Source of the DNA: CAYUNA01 sp047629355
GTDB lineage: Bacteria > Bacteroidota > Bacteroidia > Chitinophagales > Saprospiraceae
Direction of reading: 5' to 3'
Assembly: GCA_047629355.1 (NCBI GenBank)
Contig: JBLHWU010000003.1
Coordinates: 1 to 59,055, forward strand
Length of the DNA: 59,055 nt
Under the pieces are notes generated by a model. That model made no database searches, had not been told where the DNA came from, and worked only from the letters and a program-made list of their open reading frames with translations. Each line of letters starts with the position of its first letter. The first letter of the stretch is position 1. Of the stretch, positions 37,529 through 45,665 are shown one piece after another. The translations under genes were made by a program, and so were the position numbers.

Positions 37529-38107
37529 ATGAATAAGCAAGTAACTAGCCTATTTTTTCTATTGGCCTTTTCTATTTCTGGATATGCTCAACTGTACACC
37601 ACGGCTTTAGGGCTTCGGATGGGGACAGATTGGGGGTTCACGGTGCAGCAACGCGTGTTGGATAAGGTGACGATTGAAGGCATTATGCAATCAAGTTTAC
37701 AGCGCGAAGAAGTGATGATAACTGGTATGGTGCAACAACATTATCCGTTGATAACCAAGGGGTTAAATGTCTATATGGGCGCGGGAATGCACAAAGGCTG
37801 GAATACGTCAGAGCCAGATGTCAACCAAATTGATGTTCCAGCAAAGACGGATAATCCAATGGGAGTTTCTTTGGTTGTGGGTGGAGAATTGACTTTAGGG
37901 CGTCTGAATATTTCGTATGATTTTAAGCCTGCCTTTAATTTGAAAGGTGGAGAAAAAAGTTTTTATACGCAATCTGGTGTGTCTTTGCGCTATGTGATTG
38001 TTAAAAATAAGGTGTTTAAAAAAATGAAAAAGAAGCGCAAAAAAAAGAAGAAAGCTAAGGCAAAAGCGAAGCGAGGCGACCCGAAGTGGATGTTTTGGAA
38101 AAAGTAG
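37529..38107 (+). CDS. Outer-membrane beta-barrel-like protein with a lysine-rich tail
   Basis: A 192-residue protein with signal peptide (TSLFFLLAFSISGYAQ). Residues 20-165 alternate in the manner of an 8-strand barrel (LYTTALGLRMGTDWGFTVQQ, GVSLVVGGELTLGRLNISYD, SGVSLRYVIVK). The last ~35 residues are extraordinarily basic (KKMKKKRKKKKKAKAKAKRG) and end WMFWKK. I do not recognise a family with function. The tail would lie in the periplasm if the barrel is canonical. A bidirectional terminator separates it from the convergent ilvE. Confidence 0.7.
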   Translation: MNKQVTSLFFLLAFSISGYAQLYTTALGLRMGTDWGFTVQQRVLDKVTIEGIMQSSLQREEVMITGMVQQHYPLITKGLNVYMGAGMHKGWNTSEPDVNQIDVPAKTDNPMGVSLVVGGELTLGRLNISYDFKPAFNLKGGEKSFYTQSGVSLRYVIVKNKVFKKMKKKRKKKKKAKAKAKRGDPKWMFWKK

Positions 38108-38131
38108 AAAACAGCTTTTAATCTAACAAAC

Positions 38132-38167
38132 AAAGGGCTTGCAAAATTGATTTTGCAAGCCCTTTTT
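38132..38167. terminator. Bidirectional terminator
   Basis: A perfect 16-bp stem (38132-38147 with 38150-38165, AAAGGGCTTGCAAAAT) is followed by Ts on both strands, between convergent genes. Confidence 0.8.
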
Positions 38168-38185
38168 ATACTAACTTCGATAAAC

Positions 38186-39268
38186 CTAAGCGGTCTTTGA
38201 TGTCGTTCCTTTCACTGGTACAATCCAGCCAAATTTATCTTCCATTTTCCGTGAACGAATGCCATTGATGACACTTTTAATATATGGTCCAACTTTTCTA
38301 TCTTCAACTGGTTGCAATTCCATAATCAAATCTTGGTACTTTATTTTGGAAACATGTGACACTACTGCCGCTGTTCCTGCACCAAAACATTCTTCTAAAG
38401 TTCCTGCTTTATACGCTGCGACAACTTCATCAATGGTTATTGGCCGTTCTTCAATAGCATAGCCTTCTGCTGCTAAGATTTTCAAAATGCTATCTCGTGT
38501 GATACCTTTCAAAATAGTTCCGCCAGTCGCTGGAGTCACCACTGTCCCATCAATCACAAAGAAAATATTCATCGTTCCAACTTCCTGGATATACTTGAAT
38601 TCTTTCGCGTCTAACCACATCACTTGGTCATATCCTGCTTCATTTGCCAACTTTGCTGGAAGTAAAGAAGCGGCATAATTACCGGCTGCTTTTGCCTCAC
38701 CAGTACCGCCCATCGCTGCACGGATATAGGTTGTTTCCGCCAATAGACTCACTGGTTTTGGATAGTAAGGGCCAACTGGTCCAGTGAAAATAATAAATTT
38801 ATAACTTTCCGATGGTTTCACACCAATGAACTGGTCTGTCGCAAACATATACGGTCGCATATACAACGCACTGCCTTCTGCTGGTGGAATCCAACCTTGG
38901 TCTAAATCAACCAAAGCGTGAATCGCTTGTTGAAATAACGCCGGTGGAAATTCAGGCATACACATTCGTCGCGCACTTGCATTGATACGCGTGCTGTGCA
39001 TTTCTGGTCGAAAAAACAACGGTTTGCCATCGTGGCTTTTGGTTGCTTTCATTCCTTCAAAAATCGCTTGTCCGTAATGCAGAACCATAGACGCTGGGTG
39101 CATCAGGAAACTTTCAAAAGGAACAATCTCAGGATTATGCCACGCTCCGTCTCGGTAATCACATACAAACATGTGGTCAGAAAAGGTCCGTCCAAATGGA
39201 AGATTATCGAAATCAAGACCTGGAAGTCGAGATTCTTTAACACGATTTACATTAATTTGGTACTTCAT
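38186..39268 (-). CDS. ilvE: Branched-chain amino acid aminotransferase
   Basis: A 360-residue PLP enzyme of fold type IV that interconverts Leu, Ile and Val with their 2-keto acids. GQAIFEGMKATKSHDGKPLFFRPEMH, ALYMRPYMFATD and GEAKAAGNYAASLLPAKLA (carrying the Schiff-base lysine) are typical. EVGTMNIFFVIDG and LKGITRDSILKILAAEGY bind PLP and substrate. The length is normal for the eukaryote-like BCAT2 group (about 355). It is cytosolic and monocistronic. Confidence 0.92.
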   Translation of the reverse strand: MKYQINVNRVKESRLPGLDFDNLPFGRTFSDHMFVCDYRDGAWHNPEIVPFESFLMHPASMVLHYGQAIFEGMKATKSHDGKPLFFRPEMHSTRINASARRMCMPEFPPALFQQAIHALVDLDQGWIPPAEGSALYMRPYMFATDQFIGVKPSESYKFIIFTGPVGPYYPKPVSLLAETTYIRAAMGGTGEAKAAGNYAASLLPAKLANEAGYDQVMWLDAKEFKYIQEVGTMNIFFVIDGTVVTPATGGTILKGITRDSILKILAAEGYAIEERPITIDEVVAAYKAGTLEECFGAGTAAVVSHVSKIKYQDLIMELQPVEDRKVGPYIKSVINGIRSRKMEDKFGWIVPVKGTTSKTA

Positions 39269-39446
39269 CGTTAGAGGTGATTAGAATGGTTATTAAAAGT
39301 AGTTGTCAGCGAGAATAGTCCTCTAATCTTTTTTGAAAAATTTTAAAAGAATTCTCTCAAAGTCTCGACAAAAATAGCTACTTTTATTCAATAAAACAAT
39401 TTTTATAAAAAAAAGTAAGAATTTAGAAATAAATATTTTAAAATTT

Positions 39447-39914
39447 ATGATTAAACCAAACGAAATATCGAATTCTGGTTTTTTGGATATGAAGATATTT
39501 CCCCACACCGAGCCTGATGTTCTACTAAAACAAACTATTGGTGAAAATGCAAAAGGTCTGTTATTAGTTGTTTTTGTCGATGAATCTCGACCTGAATTAC
39601 TACCTTTTTTGGAGAAAATATTGAAAGCTGTGCAGTACGATTTGAATCAGGATGCGCAGGTTTTAAAAATAACAAATAAGACTGTTTTCAGTTTAATGAC
39701 TTTAAACAATCATGCAAATGATTCGATAAAGCAAGTCATTTTCTTTGGGCAAACGCAGAAGCAGGTTGGACTGAATTTAAATGTTCAAAAATATCAACAT
39801 TTAGCTGTCGCTGGAAAAAACATCTTATTTGCGGATGATTTGGCGGTGATTCACGATGATGCAAATTTGAAAAAAGCATTGTGGGAGAGTTTGAAAGCGA
39901 TGTTTGGAGTTTAA
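39447..39914 (+). CDS. Small cytosolic protein with a HolD (Pol III psi)-like pattern
   Basis: A 155-residue protein with no signal or TM segment. The middle reads GLLLVVFVDESRPELLPFLE..ILKAVQYDLNQDAQVLKITN and the end LFADDLAVIHDDANLKKALW. From memory, E. coli HolD (psi subunit of the clamp loader) has the same order: a hydrophobic strand, a helix, VSPDQVLQLT, and near the C-terminus ALTDLRANPTARAALW. The similarity is a pattern match only, and HolD is classically gammaproteobacterial. A 16-bp palindrome overlaps the stop codon. Without that resemblance I would call it hypothetical. Confidence 0.45.
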   Translation: MIKPNEISNSGFLDMKIFPHTEPDVLLKQTIGENAKGLLLVVFVDESRPELLPFLEKILKAVQYDLNQDAQVLKITNKTVFSLMTLNNHANDSIKQVIFFGQTQKQVGLNLNVQKYQHLAVAGKNILFADDLAVIHDDANLKKALWESLKAMFGV

Positions 39915-39952
39915 AGTAAGCCTTACTTTCAAAAGTAAGGCTTACTTTTGCG
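39914..39952 (+). terminator. Terminator overlapping the stop codon of the HolD-like gene
   Basis: A perfect 16-bp stem (39914-39929 with 39932-39947, AAGTAAGCCTTACTTT) with loop CA is followed by TTGCGTTTTTT. It may be read through into the TPR gene 72 bp downstream. Confidence 0.6.
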
Positions 39953-39985
39953 TTTTTTCAAGAAGAACAATAAAATTTAAATAAA

Positions 39986-40318
39986 ATGATGACTCCACGT
40001 CTGCAACAATTATACGGATTTTTAAAAGATAATCCCGCCGATTCTTTCATTCTTTTTGCGGTTGCGAAAGAATATGAAAAAATGGGTGATAAAGAAAAAG
40101 CTCTAGGGTATTACGTCGGATTGAAAGATTTAGACCCTAATTATGTTGGAACTTATTACCATTTGGGTAAACTGTATGAGTCGAACGAAGATTTTAAAAC
40201 CGCATTTTTTACCTATAAAAAAGGGATGGAAATTGCCAAGAAAATAGGCGACCAACATGCGTTTAATGAATTGGCAGGCGCGAAATTAGGGGTAGGGGAT
40301 GATGAGGATTTTGAATAA
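39986..40318 (+). CDS. Small TPR-repeat protein
   Basis: A 110-residue all-helical protein. Two TPR units are seen (DSFILFAVAKEYEKMGDKEKALGYYVGLKDLDP and VGTYYHLGKLYESNEDFKTAFFTYKKGMEIA), followed by a capping helix. It is probably a scaffold or adaptor. It follows the HolD-like gene in the same direction and may form a unit with it. A 12-bp hairpin (40322-40350) lies just after the stop. Confidence 0.75.
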   Translation: MMTPRLQQLYGFLKDNPADSFILFAVAKEYEKMGDKEKALGYYVGLKDLDPNYVGTYYHLGKLYESNEDFKTAFFTYKKGMEIAKKIGDQHAFNELAGAKLGVGDDEDFE

Positions 40319-40321
40319 GTA

Positions 40322-40434
40322 GTAGCGGGTACTTTTCCAGTACCCGCTACATTTTTATGCAGAGTAAATTTGCTTAATTCTGTGTTTGAAAATAAAAGTA
40401 CGGGGTACTGAAAAGTATCCTGTACTGTTACAGG
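40322..40434. repeat. Hairpin pair of family K after the TPR gene
   Basis: GTAGCGGGTACT (40322-40333) pairs exactly with AGTACCCGCTAC (40339-40350), and a second, inverted partial copy (GTACGGGGTACTGAAAAGTATCC) is at about 40407-40429. It has the same design as 11875-11975, with changed but still paired stem bases. It probably also terminates transcription. Confidence 0.55.
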
Positions 40435-40967
40435 CTAAGCAAGCCTTCCGGCAATTCAACCAGCATTCGCTGCTTCTCGTCATCAATTTCCAAAATCAAA
40501 TCTTCGTGCAACGGCACATAAATTTCATTCTCTTTATACAGCACAACTGCCATTTCTTGCTGCGGAAATTCGACAACTTCTTCAATTTTTCCAATATCTC
40601 CCACCGTTTTATCCGTAATTAAATAGCCTTCATATTTTCTATATTCTAAAATATCGGTGACTTCATATTCTCGTTCTTCCTCTGGAATTAAGTCTTTTTC
40701 TCGTAAAAACATTTCCTTACCAGTCAAGGGCGATGCATCATTCCGATTGTTGACATCTTCAAATTTGACCATTAGCGAATTAGAGACCTTGTGTTTTTCG
40801 ATAAAAAACGGGGCAGTTTTGCCTTGTATTTTTAAAAAAACGACCCCGACTTGTAAGTAATCTTCCAAGTATTGGTCAGTGATTGACACTTTTAAATCAC
40901 CGTTGACGCCGCTCATTTTTTTGGTGAAGCCAATTGATATTAATTTTTCCATAAAGTTTTTTTCCAA
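40428..40967 (-). CDS. rimM: 16S rRNA processing protein RimM
   Basis: A 179-residue ribosome maturation factor that assists 30S head assembly. The N-terminal RimM beta-barrel is recognisable (ISIGFTKKMSGVNGDLKVSIT..) and the C-terminal PRC-barrel contains GYLITDKTVGDIGKIEEVVEFPQQ and VPLHEDLILEIDDEKQRMLVELPEGL. In many Bacteroidota rpsP precedes rimM; here it does not, as the upstream neighbour is on the opposite strand. Confidence 0.88.
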   Translation of the reverse strand: MEKNFMEKLISIGFTKKMSGVNGDLKVSITDQYLEDYLQVGVVFLKIQGKTAPFFIEKHKVSNSLMVKFEDVNNRNDASPLTGKEMFLREKDLIPEEEREYEVTDILEYRKYEGYLITDKTVGDIGKIEEVVEFPQQEMAVVLYKENEIYVPLHEDLILEIDDEKQRMLVELPEGLLSL

Positions 40968-41054
40968 TGATGAATTATAAATGATGAATTATAAATGATG
41001 AATTTTTGGCAAAAGGTTGATTATTCATCATTTATAGTTCATCATTCATCATTT
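40965..41054. repeat. ATGATGAATTATA tandem/inverted repeat (family L)
   Basis: Three units of AATGATGAATTAT(A) (40966-41004) face inverted units (ATTCATCATTTATAGTTCATC.., 41022-41053). The same sequence class flanks element C1 at 45448, which interrupts it. Confidence 0.65.
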
Positions 41055-41055
41055 T

Positions 41056-42030
41056 TTAAAAATACCGATAAAAATTATTCGTATCTACCCCAAAATCATA
41101 CCCTATCCCAAACAAATGACTCACGGGATATTCTGTACCCAACTCGGGATTGGTTGAGCGATGTATTCCATATTTGAGACGTAATTGTCCCACTAAAAAA
41201 TGCAAAGATAGACCAAAGCGATTGATTTGTAAGGTATTAGGATTGGCAAAGCTATCAATTTCTTCATAATAAGAGCTACCGAAAAATAGCGTCACCCAAT
41301 AATTCTGCTCAATAATGAGAGAGGCAGAAATATCATAAGCGAATTCTTGTGAGATAGATTCTTGAATGTCATCTGCCAATTCGTAGCCATCCGCAAATTT
41401 CAGTAAAAGATTGGGACGCAAGGAAAATCGGTCGGTCAATTGCTGCATAAAACCAGTATATAAGTAGTATGGATTTTCTCTTTTTAAAAAGAGCCCAGCA
41501 ATCTTTCGCTCATCTTTTAGCAGTTTTTCAAAGATATTTAAAGTCGAAATTCCTGCAAATAATTTATCGTTGTGAAAATAAATGCCCAAGCCGCCATCAA
41601 TGGTAAAAAACGGCTCATAAAGAATAGTTGAAACTGCATTATCGACCGAAAAAAAGTTGAAACCTAAGTTCACCCCAAAGGCGATTTTTCCTAAATCCGT
41701 ATCAATTCGGTACGCAAAACTGGGTTGAAACTGGATTTCATCGACATCACCTTCATGGACAAAACTAAATTGCAAACCTAAGTTTTTTCGTCCCTCAAAA
41801 TCCATCGGACCGTGTAGCGAACCATCGACCGAACGGTACAAAAACGCGAACTCTTCTCCATTGCCAAAGTAGGACATATCCAATGAACTGACGAACTGAC
41901 TGCCCGCGTATGCAGGATTAATTGGCAGCGCATTGAAGATGAATTGTGATGGTGTTGTGCGTGCCGCCTGACCGTGTACAAGGAGCAGGGAGCAATTTGC
42001 AATGAGTAATGTGAGTAGGAATTTTTTCAT
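41056..42030 (-). CDS. PorP/SprF family T9SS outer-membrane protein
   Basis: A 324-residue protein with signal peptide (LLTLLIANCSLLLVHGQ). QFIFNALPINPAYAGSQFVSSLDMSYF at the N-terminus is the PorP/SprF signature (NPAYAG). NLGLQFSFVHEGDVDEIQFQPSFAYRI and later strands form an outer-membrane barrel of about 14 strands, ending YDFGVDTNNFYRYF. Members work with T9SS-secreted adhesins of the SprB type. No SprB-like giant partner is present in the window. Confidence 0.87.
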   Translation of the reverse strand: MKKFLLTLLIANCSLLLVHGQAARTTPSQFIFNALPINPAYAGSQFVSSLDMSYFGNGEEFAFLYRSVDGSLHGPMDFEGRKNLGLQFSFVHEGDVDEIQFQPSFAYRIDTDLGKIAFGVNLGFNFFSVDNAVSTILYEPFFTIDGGLGIYFHNDKLFAGISTLNIFEKLLKDERKIAGLFLKRENPYYLYTGFMQQLTDRFSLRPNLLLKFADGYELADDIQESISQEFAYDISASLIIEQNYWVTLFFGSSYYEEIDSFANPNTLQINRFGLSLHFLVGQLRLKYGIHRSTNPELGTEYPVSHLFGIGYDFGVDTNNFYRYF

Positions 42031-42047
42031 AATTTATTTTGAACTAG

Positions 42048-42241
42048 TACGCTGTAAAGTTAAGTTTCATTGCATTTTTATAAGGGGATTTTAAGGGGTA
42101 AAAACGGTTTATAAAAATCGTTTTTGCCCCTTAACAAGCACACCCGCATTGCCGCAGGCAATGCGCACTGTATTTTTTGAAGCTCGAAAATCTTATGACT
42201 CTCTCGCTTCTTAAACTTTAAACAAACTTACTTTACCGTTA
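42048..42241. repeat. Three-hairpin element E2
   Basis: Outer arms TACGCTGTAAAGTTAAGTTT.. and ..AAACAAACTTACTTTACCGTTA pair. Hairpins inside: AAGGGGTAAAAACGGTTT../..AAATCGTTTTTGCCCCTT, CGCATTGCC GCA GGCAATGCG, and GAAGCTCGAAAATC../..GACTCTCTCGCTTC. Its right border (42242) lies 12 bp from the true stop of the convergent-facing nucleotidase. Confidence 0.65.
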
Positions 42242-42253
42242 CTAAAGGGTTTT

Positions 42254-43833
42254 TTAAAGCATTTTAAAATATTCAATCACGACTTTACGAATATCACTTC
42301 GTACATCATTTTTATCGTCTTTTTCAGGTTCGTCGATGTAAATAATATCAGGATTGCCTGCTTTTAAAAAACCAAGTCTCGTTTCCTTACCTGTCATTAG
42401 GTAATAAGTCGTCATGACGCGGTAAGTTTTGCTTAAATCCAGTGGTTGACCGCCGATTTTCCAACTTTTATCCGTCTGACATATTCAATTTTATTCCATT
42501 GCAAATAGCCGCCGGACCCCTTGTTTATCAAACCAATATCCAAGGTTTTTTTCAACAAACTCCCCTTCATTTCCACCTCTTTAATATCGCCACCAAAGGG
42601 CATCGCTCGAAACATATCAATTGCAAAAACATCCTCGAAGAGTTTGTCATCAATGCGTACAGTTCCACTATTTAGAATGGCACAATCTACGGGTTTTTTA
42701 GCGGCGGCAGTCATCGCGGCCGTGATTCGTTGTCCAAAATTAGTTTGGTGATTTCTGATGGTTTTTTCACGGGCATCTAAAGGCATAACGGCTTTATAAA
42801 TCACCTCATAAGGAGGTTCAGGAATCACTTTTAAAATCTCGACATCCTGAATTTTTGTCCACTTATCAACGATTGCTTGCACTTCTGGGGCGCTTTCTAT
42901 TTTATCATTAATCGTAATTAATTCAGAGACAAAACTTACTTTTTTTGTGTTTTTATTAAACGTGAATTTATGTAATAAAGCCGTTTTTGCATTGGCACCC
43001 GCTTTTGCAATGACGACATTTCCAATAGTATCCATGCTGTGATGATGGTCATGTCCGCCCATAATTAAAGGGACAAAAGGCGTTAGCTTTGCGAGTTTTT
43101 TGTCCTGCCCGATTCCCAAATGGGTCAAGCCTAAAATCAAATCTGTTTGTTTCGAAAGTCGCGAGCAAGCATCCGTAGAAGTTTTATAAATATCGTCATA
43201 AGCGACCCCGTCTTGGGGGTTGGAAGGGATGGTTGGTCCAAAAAATCCAATTTTTAGAGTTGTGCTATCCGCATCACTTATTTCAAAAATATAGTCATCA
43301 GAAACATATTCTTTTTGTCCATTTTTCATTTTATAAAAAGGCTCAACTTGGTCGCCCATTTTGTGCTTGACACTCGTAGCCAACCAGGTGAAATTGGATT
43401 CATTTAATCGTTCTTGAAGGTCCTTTTCTTTAATATCAAATTCATGATTGCCAAAAGTCACCAAGTCCACACCGGAAGCATCCATTGCTTCTACCATTTG
43501 TTTCCTACGAATGCGTTTGCCTTTATATTTCAACGTTCCGAGTAAGAATGGATTCAAAAAATCACCAGCATGAATGAAGAACGTATTTGGGTTTTTGGCT
43601 TTTAATTCCTTAAAAATGGTTGTAACTCTTGCCATACCTCCTGCTTTACCATTTTCTAAAGCAGCGATTTCGTAGACATCATTGATATGAAAAAATTGGA
43701 ACTCAATAATGCCATCATCTTGTTTTATTAAAGCATCTTCATCGTTTAATTTTTTAGATGGATTACAGGCAAAAATTAATAAAATAAGAGCGGTAAAAAG
43801 TACTTTAAAAAGTACTTTAAAAAGTATTTTCAT
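42254..43833 (-). pseudogene. 5'-nucleotidase/UshA-like lipoprotein, frameshifted near its 3' end
   Basis: The frame from 43833 encodes a lipoprotein (signal VLFTALILLIFAC) with a metallophosphoesterase domain: FFHINDVYEI, FIHAGDFL, VTFGNHEFDI, ILGLTHLGIG and IMGGHDHHHS. It continues into the 5'-nucleotidase C-terminal domain (CAILNSGTVRIDD, GDIKEVEMKGSLLKKTLDIG). That frame stops at 42433. Another frame continues directly: after IEY (about 42480) it reads QTDKSWKIGGQPLDLSKTYR, then VMTTYYLMTGKETRLGF, to a stop at 42254. A single-base deletion at about 42478-42480 explains this. It could also be an assembly error. The active-site domain is intact. Confidence 0.85.
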
Positions 43834-43957
43834 AATGGAATTTGATTGATGGTTGAATTTTTTCTTTCAAAAAGAGGCAATTTATAAACTTTAATAGCGG
43901 GGAAAAAATGTAGAGCATTTTTTTTGACAAACACCTTTTATAAATGATTGAATTTAC

Positions 43958-43965
43958 TACATTTG
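43958..43965 (+). promoter_or_regulatory. -7 box for the CoA-transferase operon
   Basis: TACATTTG fits TAnnTTTG. It is immediately followed by three copies of GTGCAG spaced by TAAA (43965-43990), a 10-bp tandem repeat at the likely transcription start and so a candidate operator. Confidence 0.5.
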
Positions 43966-44016
43966 TGCAGTAAAGTGCAGTAAAGTGCAGTGATCTTTTT
44001 AAAAAACTAACCATTT

Positions 44017-44718
44017 ATGAATAAAATAGTAGCAAACGCAGAAACAGCCATCGAAGGAATCGTGGACGGAATGACGCTCATGTTAGGTGGCTTCGGCTTG
44101 TGTGGCATCCCCGAAAATTGCATTAGTGCTTTAGTCAAAAAAGGCATCATGGATTTGACGTGTATTTCTAATAATGCGGGTGTAGATGATTTCGGATTGG
44201 GCTTACTTTTACAAAAAAAGCAAATCCGAAAAATGATTTCTTCTTACGTAGGCGAAAACGATGAATTTGAACGGCAAATGTTGAGTGGAGAATTGGAAGT
44301 TGATTTGATTCCACAAGGTTCGTTGGCAGCAAGATGTCAAGCTGGAGGGTCTGGAATTCCCGCATTTTTTACGCCTGCGGGCTTTGGAACAGAGGTTGCA
44401 GAAGGTAAGGAAGTACGTTATTTCGATGGTAAACCGCACATCTTAGAGCATGCGCTAACCGCTGATTTTGCAATTGTTAAAGCTTGGAAAGGGGACAAAT
44501 ACGGCAATCTTTTATTCAAAGGAACTGCTCGAAATTTCAATCCATTGATGGCGATGGCTGGCACAATTACGATTGCGGAAGTGGAAGAATTAGTCGAGCC
44601 AGGCGAGTTAGACCCGAATACAATTCATACGCCAGGGATTTTCATTCAACGAATTTTTCAAGGGGTGGATTATGAAAAGCGTATTGAGCAAAGAACAGTG
44701 AGGCCAGCTAAGAATTAG
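44017..44718 (+). CDS. scoA: 3-oxoacid CoA-transferase subunit A
   Basis: A 233-residue alpha subunit. LMLGGFGLCGIPENCISALV is the CoA-binding loop (GxGxxGxP), SNNAGVDDFGLGLLLQKKQI and TPAGFGTEVAEGK are family markers. With subunit B it moves CoA between succinyl-CoA and acetoacetate in ketone body or leucine breakdown. The gene pair is separated by 56 bp and shares a promoter at 43958. Confidence 0.9.
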   Translation: MNKIVANAETAIEGIVDGMTLMLGGFGLCGIPENCISALVKKGIMDLTCISNNAGVDDFGLGLLLQKKQIRKMISSYVGENDEFERQMLSGELEVDLIPQGSLAARCQAGGSGIPAFFTPAGFGTEVAEGKEVRYFDGKPHILEHALTADFAIVKAWKGDKYGNLLFKGTARNFNPLMAMAGTITIAEVEELVEPGELDPNTIHTPGIFIQRIFQGVDYEKRIEQRTVRPAKN

Positions 44719-44774
44719 CAATAGAAAACGGGCAACCTTATTTAGGGAATTACAAACCATTAATCATTAAAGAA

Positions 44775-45431
44775 ATGTTAGATAAAACAGGAATTGCAAA
44801 ACGAATCGCTCAGGAATTAGAAGATGGCTGGTATGTGAATTTGGGCATCGGCATCCCTACTTTAATAGCGAATTATGTCCCTGACGGATTGAGCGTAGAG
44901 TTTCAATCAGAGAACGGGATTTTGGGCATGGGACCTTTTCCTTTTGAGGGGGAAGAGGATGCAGATTTAATCAATGCAGGCAAGCAAACCGTGACAGCAA
45001 TGCCCGGCGCATCCATTTTTGACTCGGCAACAAGTTTCGCAATGATTCGTGGAAAGCACATTCAACTGACGGTACTTGGCGCAATGGAAGTTGCAGATAA
45101 TGGCGATATTGCGAACTGGAAAATTCCGGGTAAAATGGTCAAAGGAATGGGCGGTGCAATGGATTTAGTGGCGTCTTCTGACAATATTATCGTCGCGATG
45201 ATGCATACGAATAAGCGGGGGAAATCGAAGTTATTGAAGCATTGTACGCTGCCGCTGACAGGAGTGAAATGTGTGAAAAAAATTGTGACGAATTTGGCTG
45301 TTTTGGAAGTGACCGATAAAGGTTTTAAACTATTGGAACGTGCACCTGGAGTAAGTGTCGAGGAGATTCAAAATGCGACAGAAGGTCGGTTGATTATTGA
45401 GGGGGAAGTGCCGGAGATGGTGATTGATTAA
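44775..45431 (+). CDS. scoB: 3-oxoacid CoA-transferase subunit B
   Basis: A 218-residue beta subunit. The catalytic glutamate fits Glu46 in VEFQSENGILGMGP. NLGIGIPTLIANYVP, PGASIFDSATSFAMIRGKH and KMVKGMGGAMDLV are family motifs. The start is ATG 44775, preceded by TTAAAGAA. It lies directly after subunit A. Confidence 0.9.
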   Translation: MLDKTGIAKRIAQELEDGWYVNLGIGIPTLIANYVPDGLSVEFQSENGILGMGPFPFEGEEDADLINAGKQTVTAMPGASIFDSATSFAMIRGKHIQLTVLGAMEVADNGDIANWKIPGKMVKGMGGAMDLVASSDNIIVAMMHTNKRGKSKLLKHCTLPLTGVKCVKKIVTNLAVLEVTDKGFKLLERAPGVSVEEIQNATEGRLIIEGEVPEMVID

Positions 45432-45445
45432 TGAATGATGAACTA

Positions 45446-45610
45446 TAAGTAAAAACGATTCAATAACTTGGGCCATTATGCTTGTCCTTTTCCCTTCTAA
45501 AAAACACAAAAAATAGTTCCGTAACGAAGGCTATGCAACGATTTTTTGAATTCTTTAGAAGAAAAAATTACGGCGCATTATGGTCCAACTTATTAAATCG
45601 TTTTTACTAA
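45446..45610. mobile_element. 159-bp MITE-like element C1 with TAA target duplication
   Basis: Core 45449-45607 starts GTAAAAACGATTCAATAA and ends TTATTAAATCGTTTTTAC, imperfect terminal inverted repeats of about 33 bp (4 mismatches). It is flanked by TAA on both sides (45446-45448, 45608-45610). A copy at 58605 differs at two bases. Removing the core and one TAA restores GATGAACTATAA-ATGATGAATG, which matches the undisturbed repeat at 40965. It therefore inserted recently. No ORF is inside it. Confidence 0.85.
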
Positions 45611-45665
45611 ATGATGAATGATGAATTTGCACAATGCAAATTCATTATTTATAGTTCATCATTTC

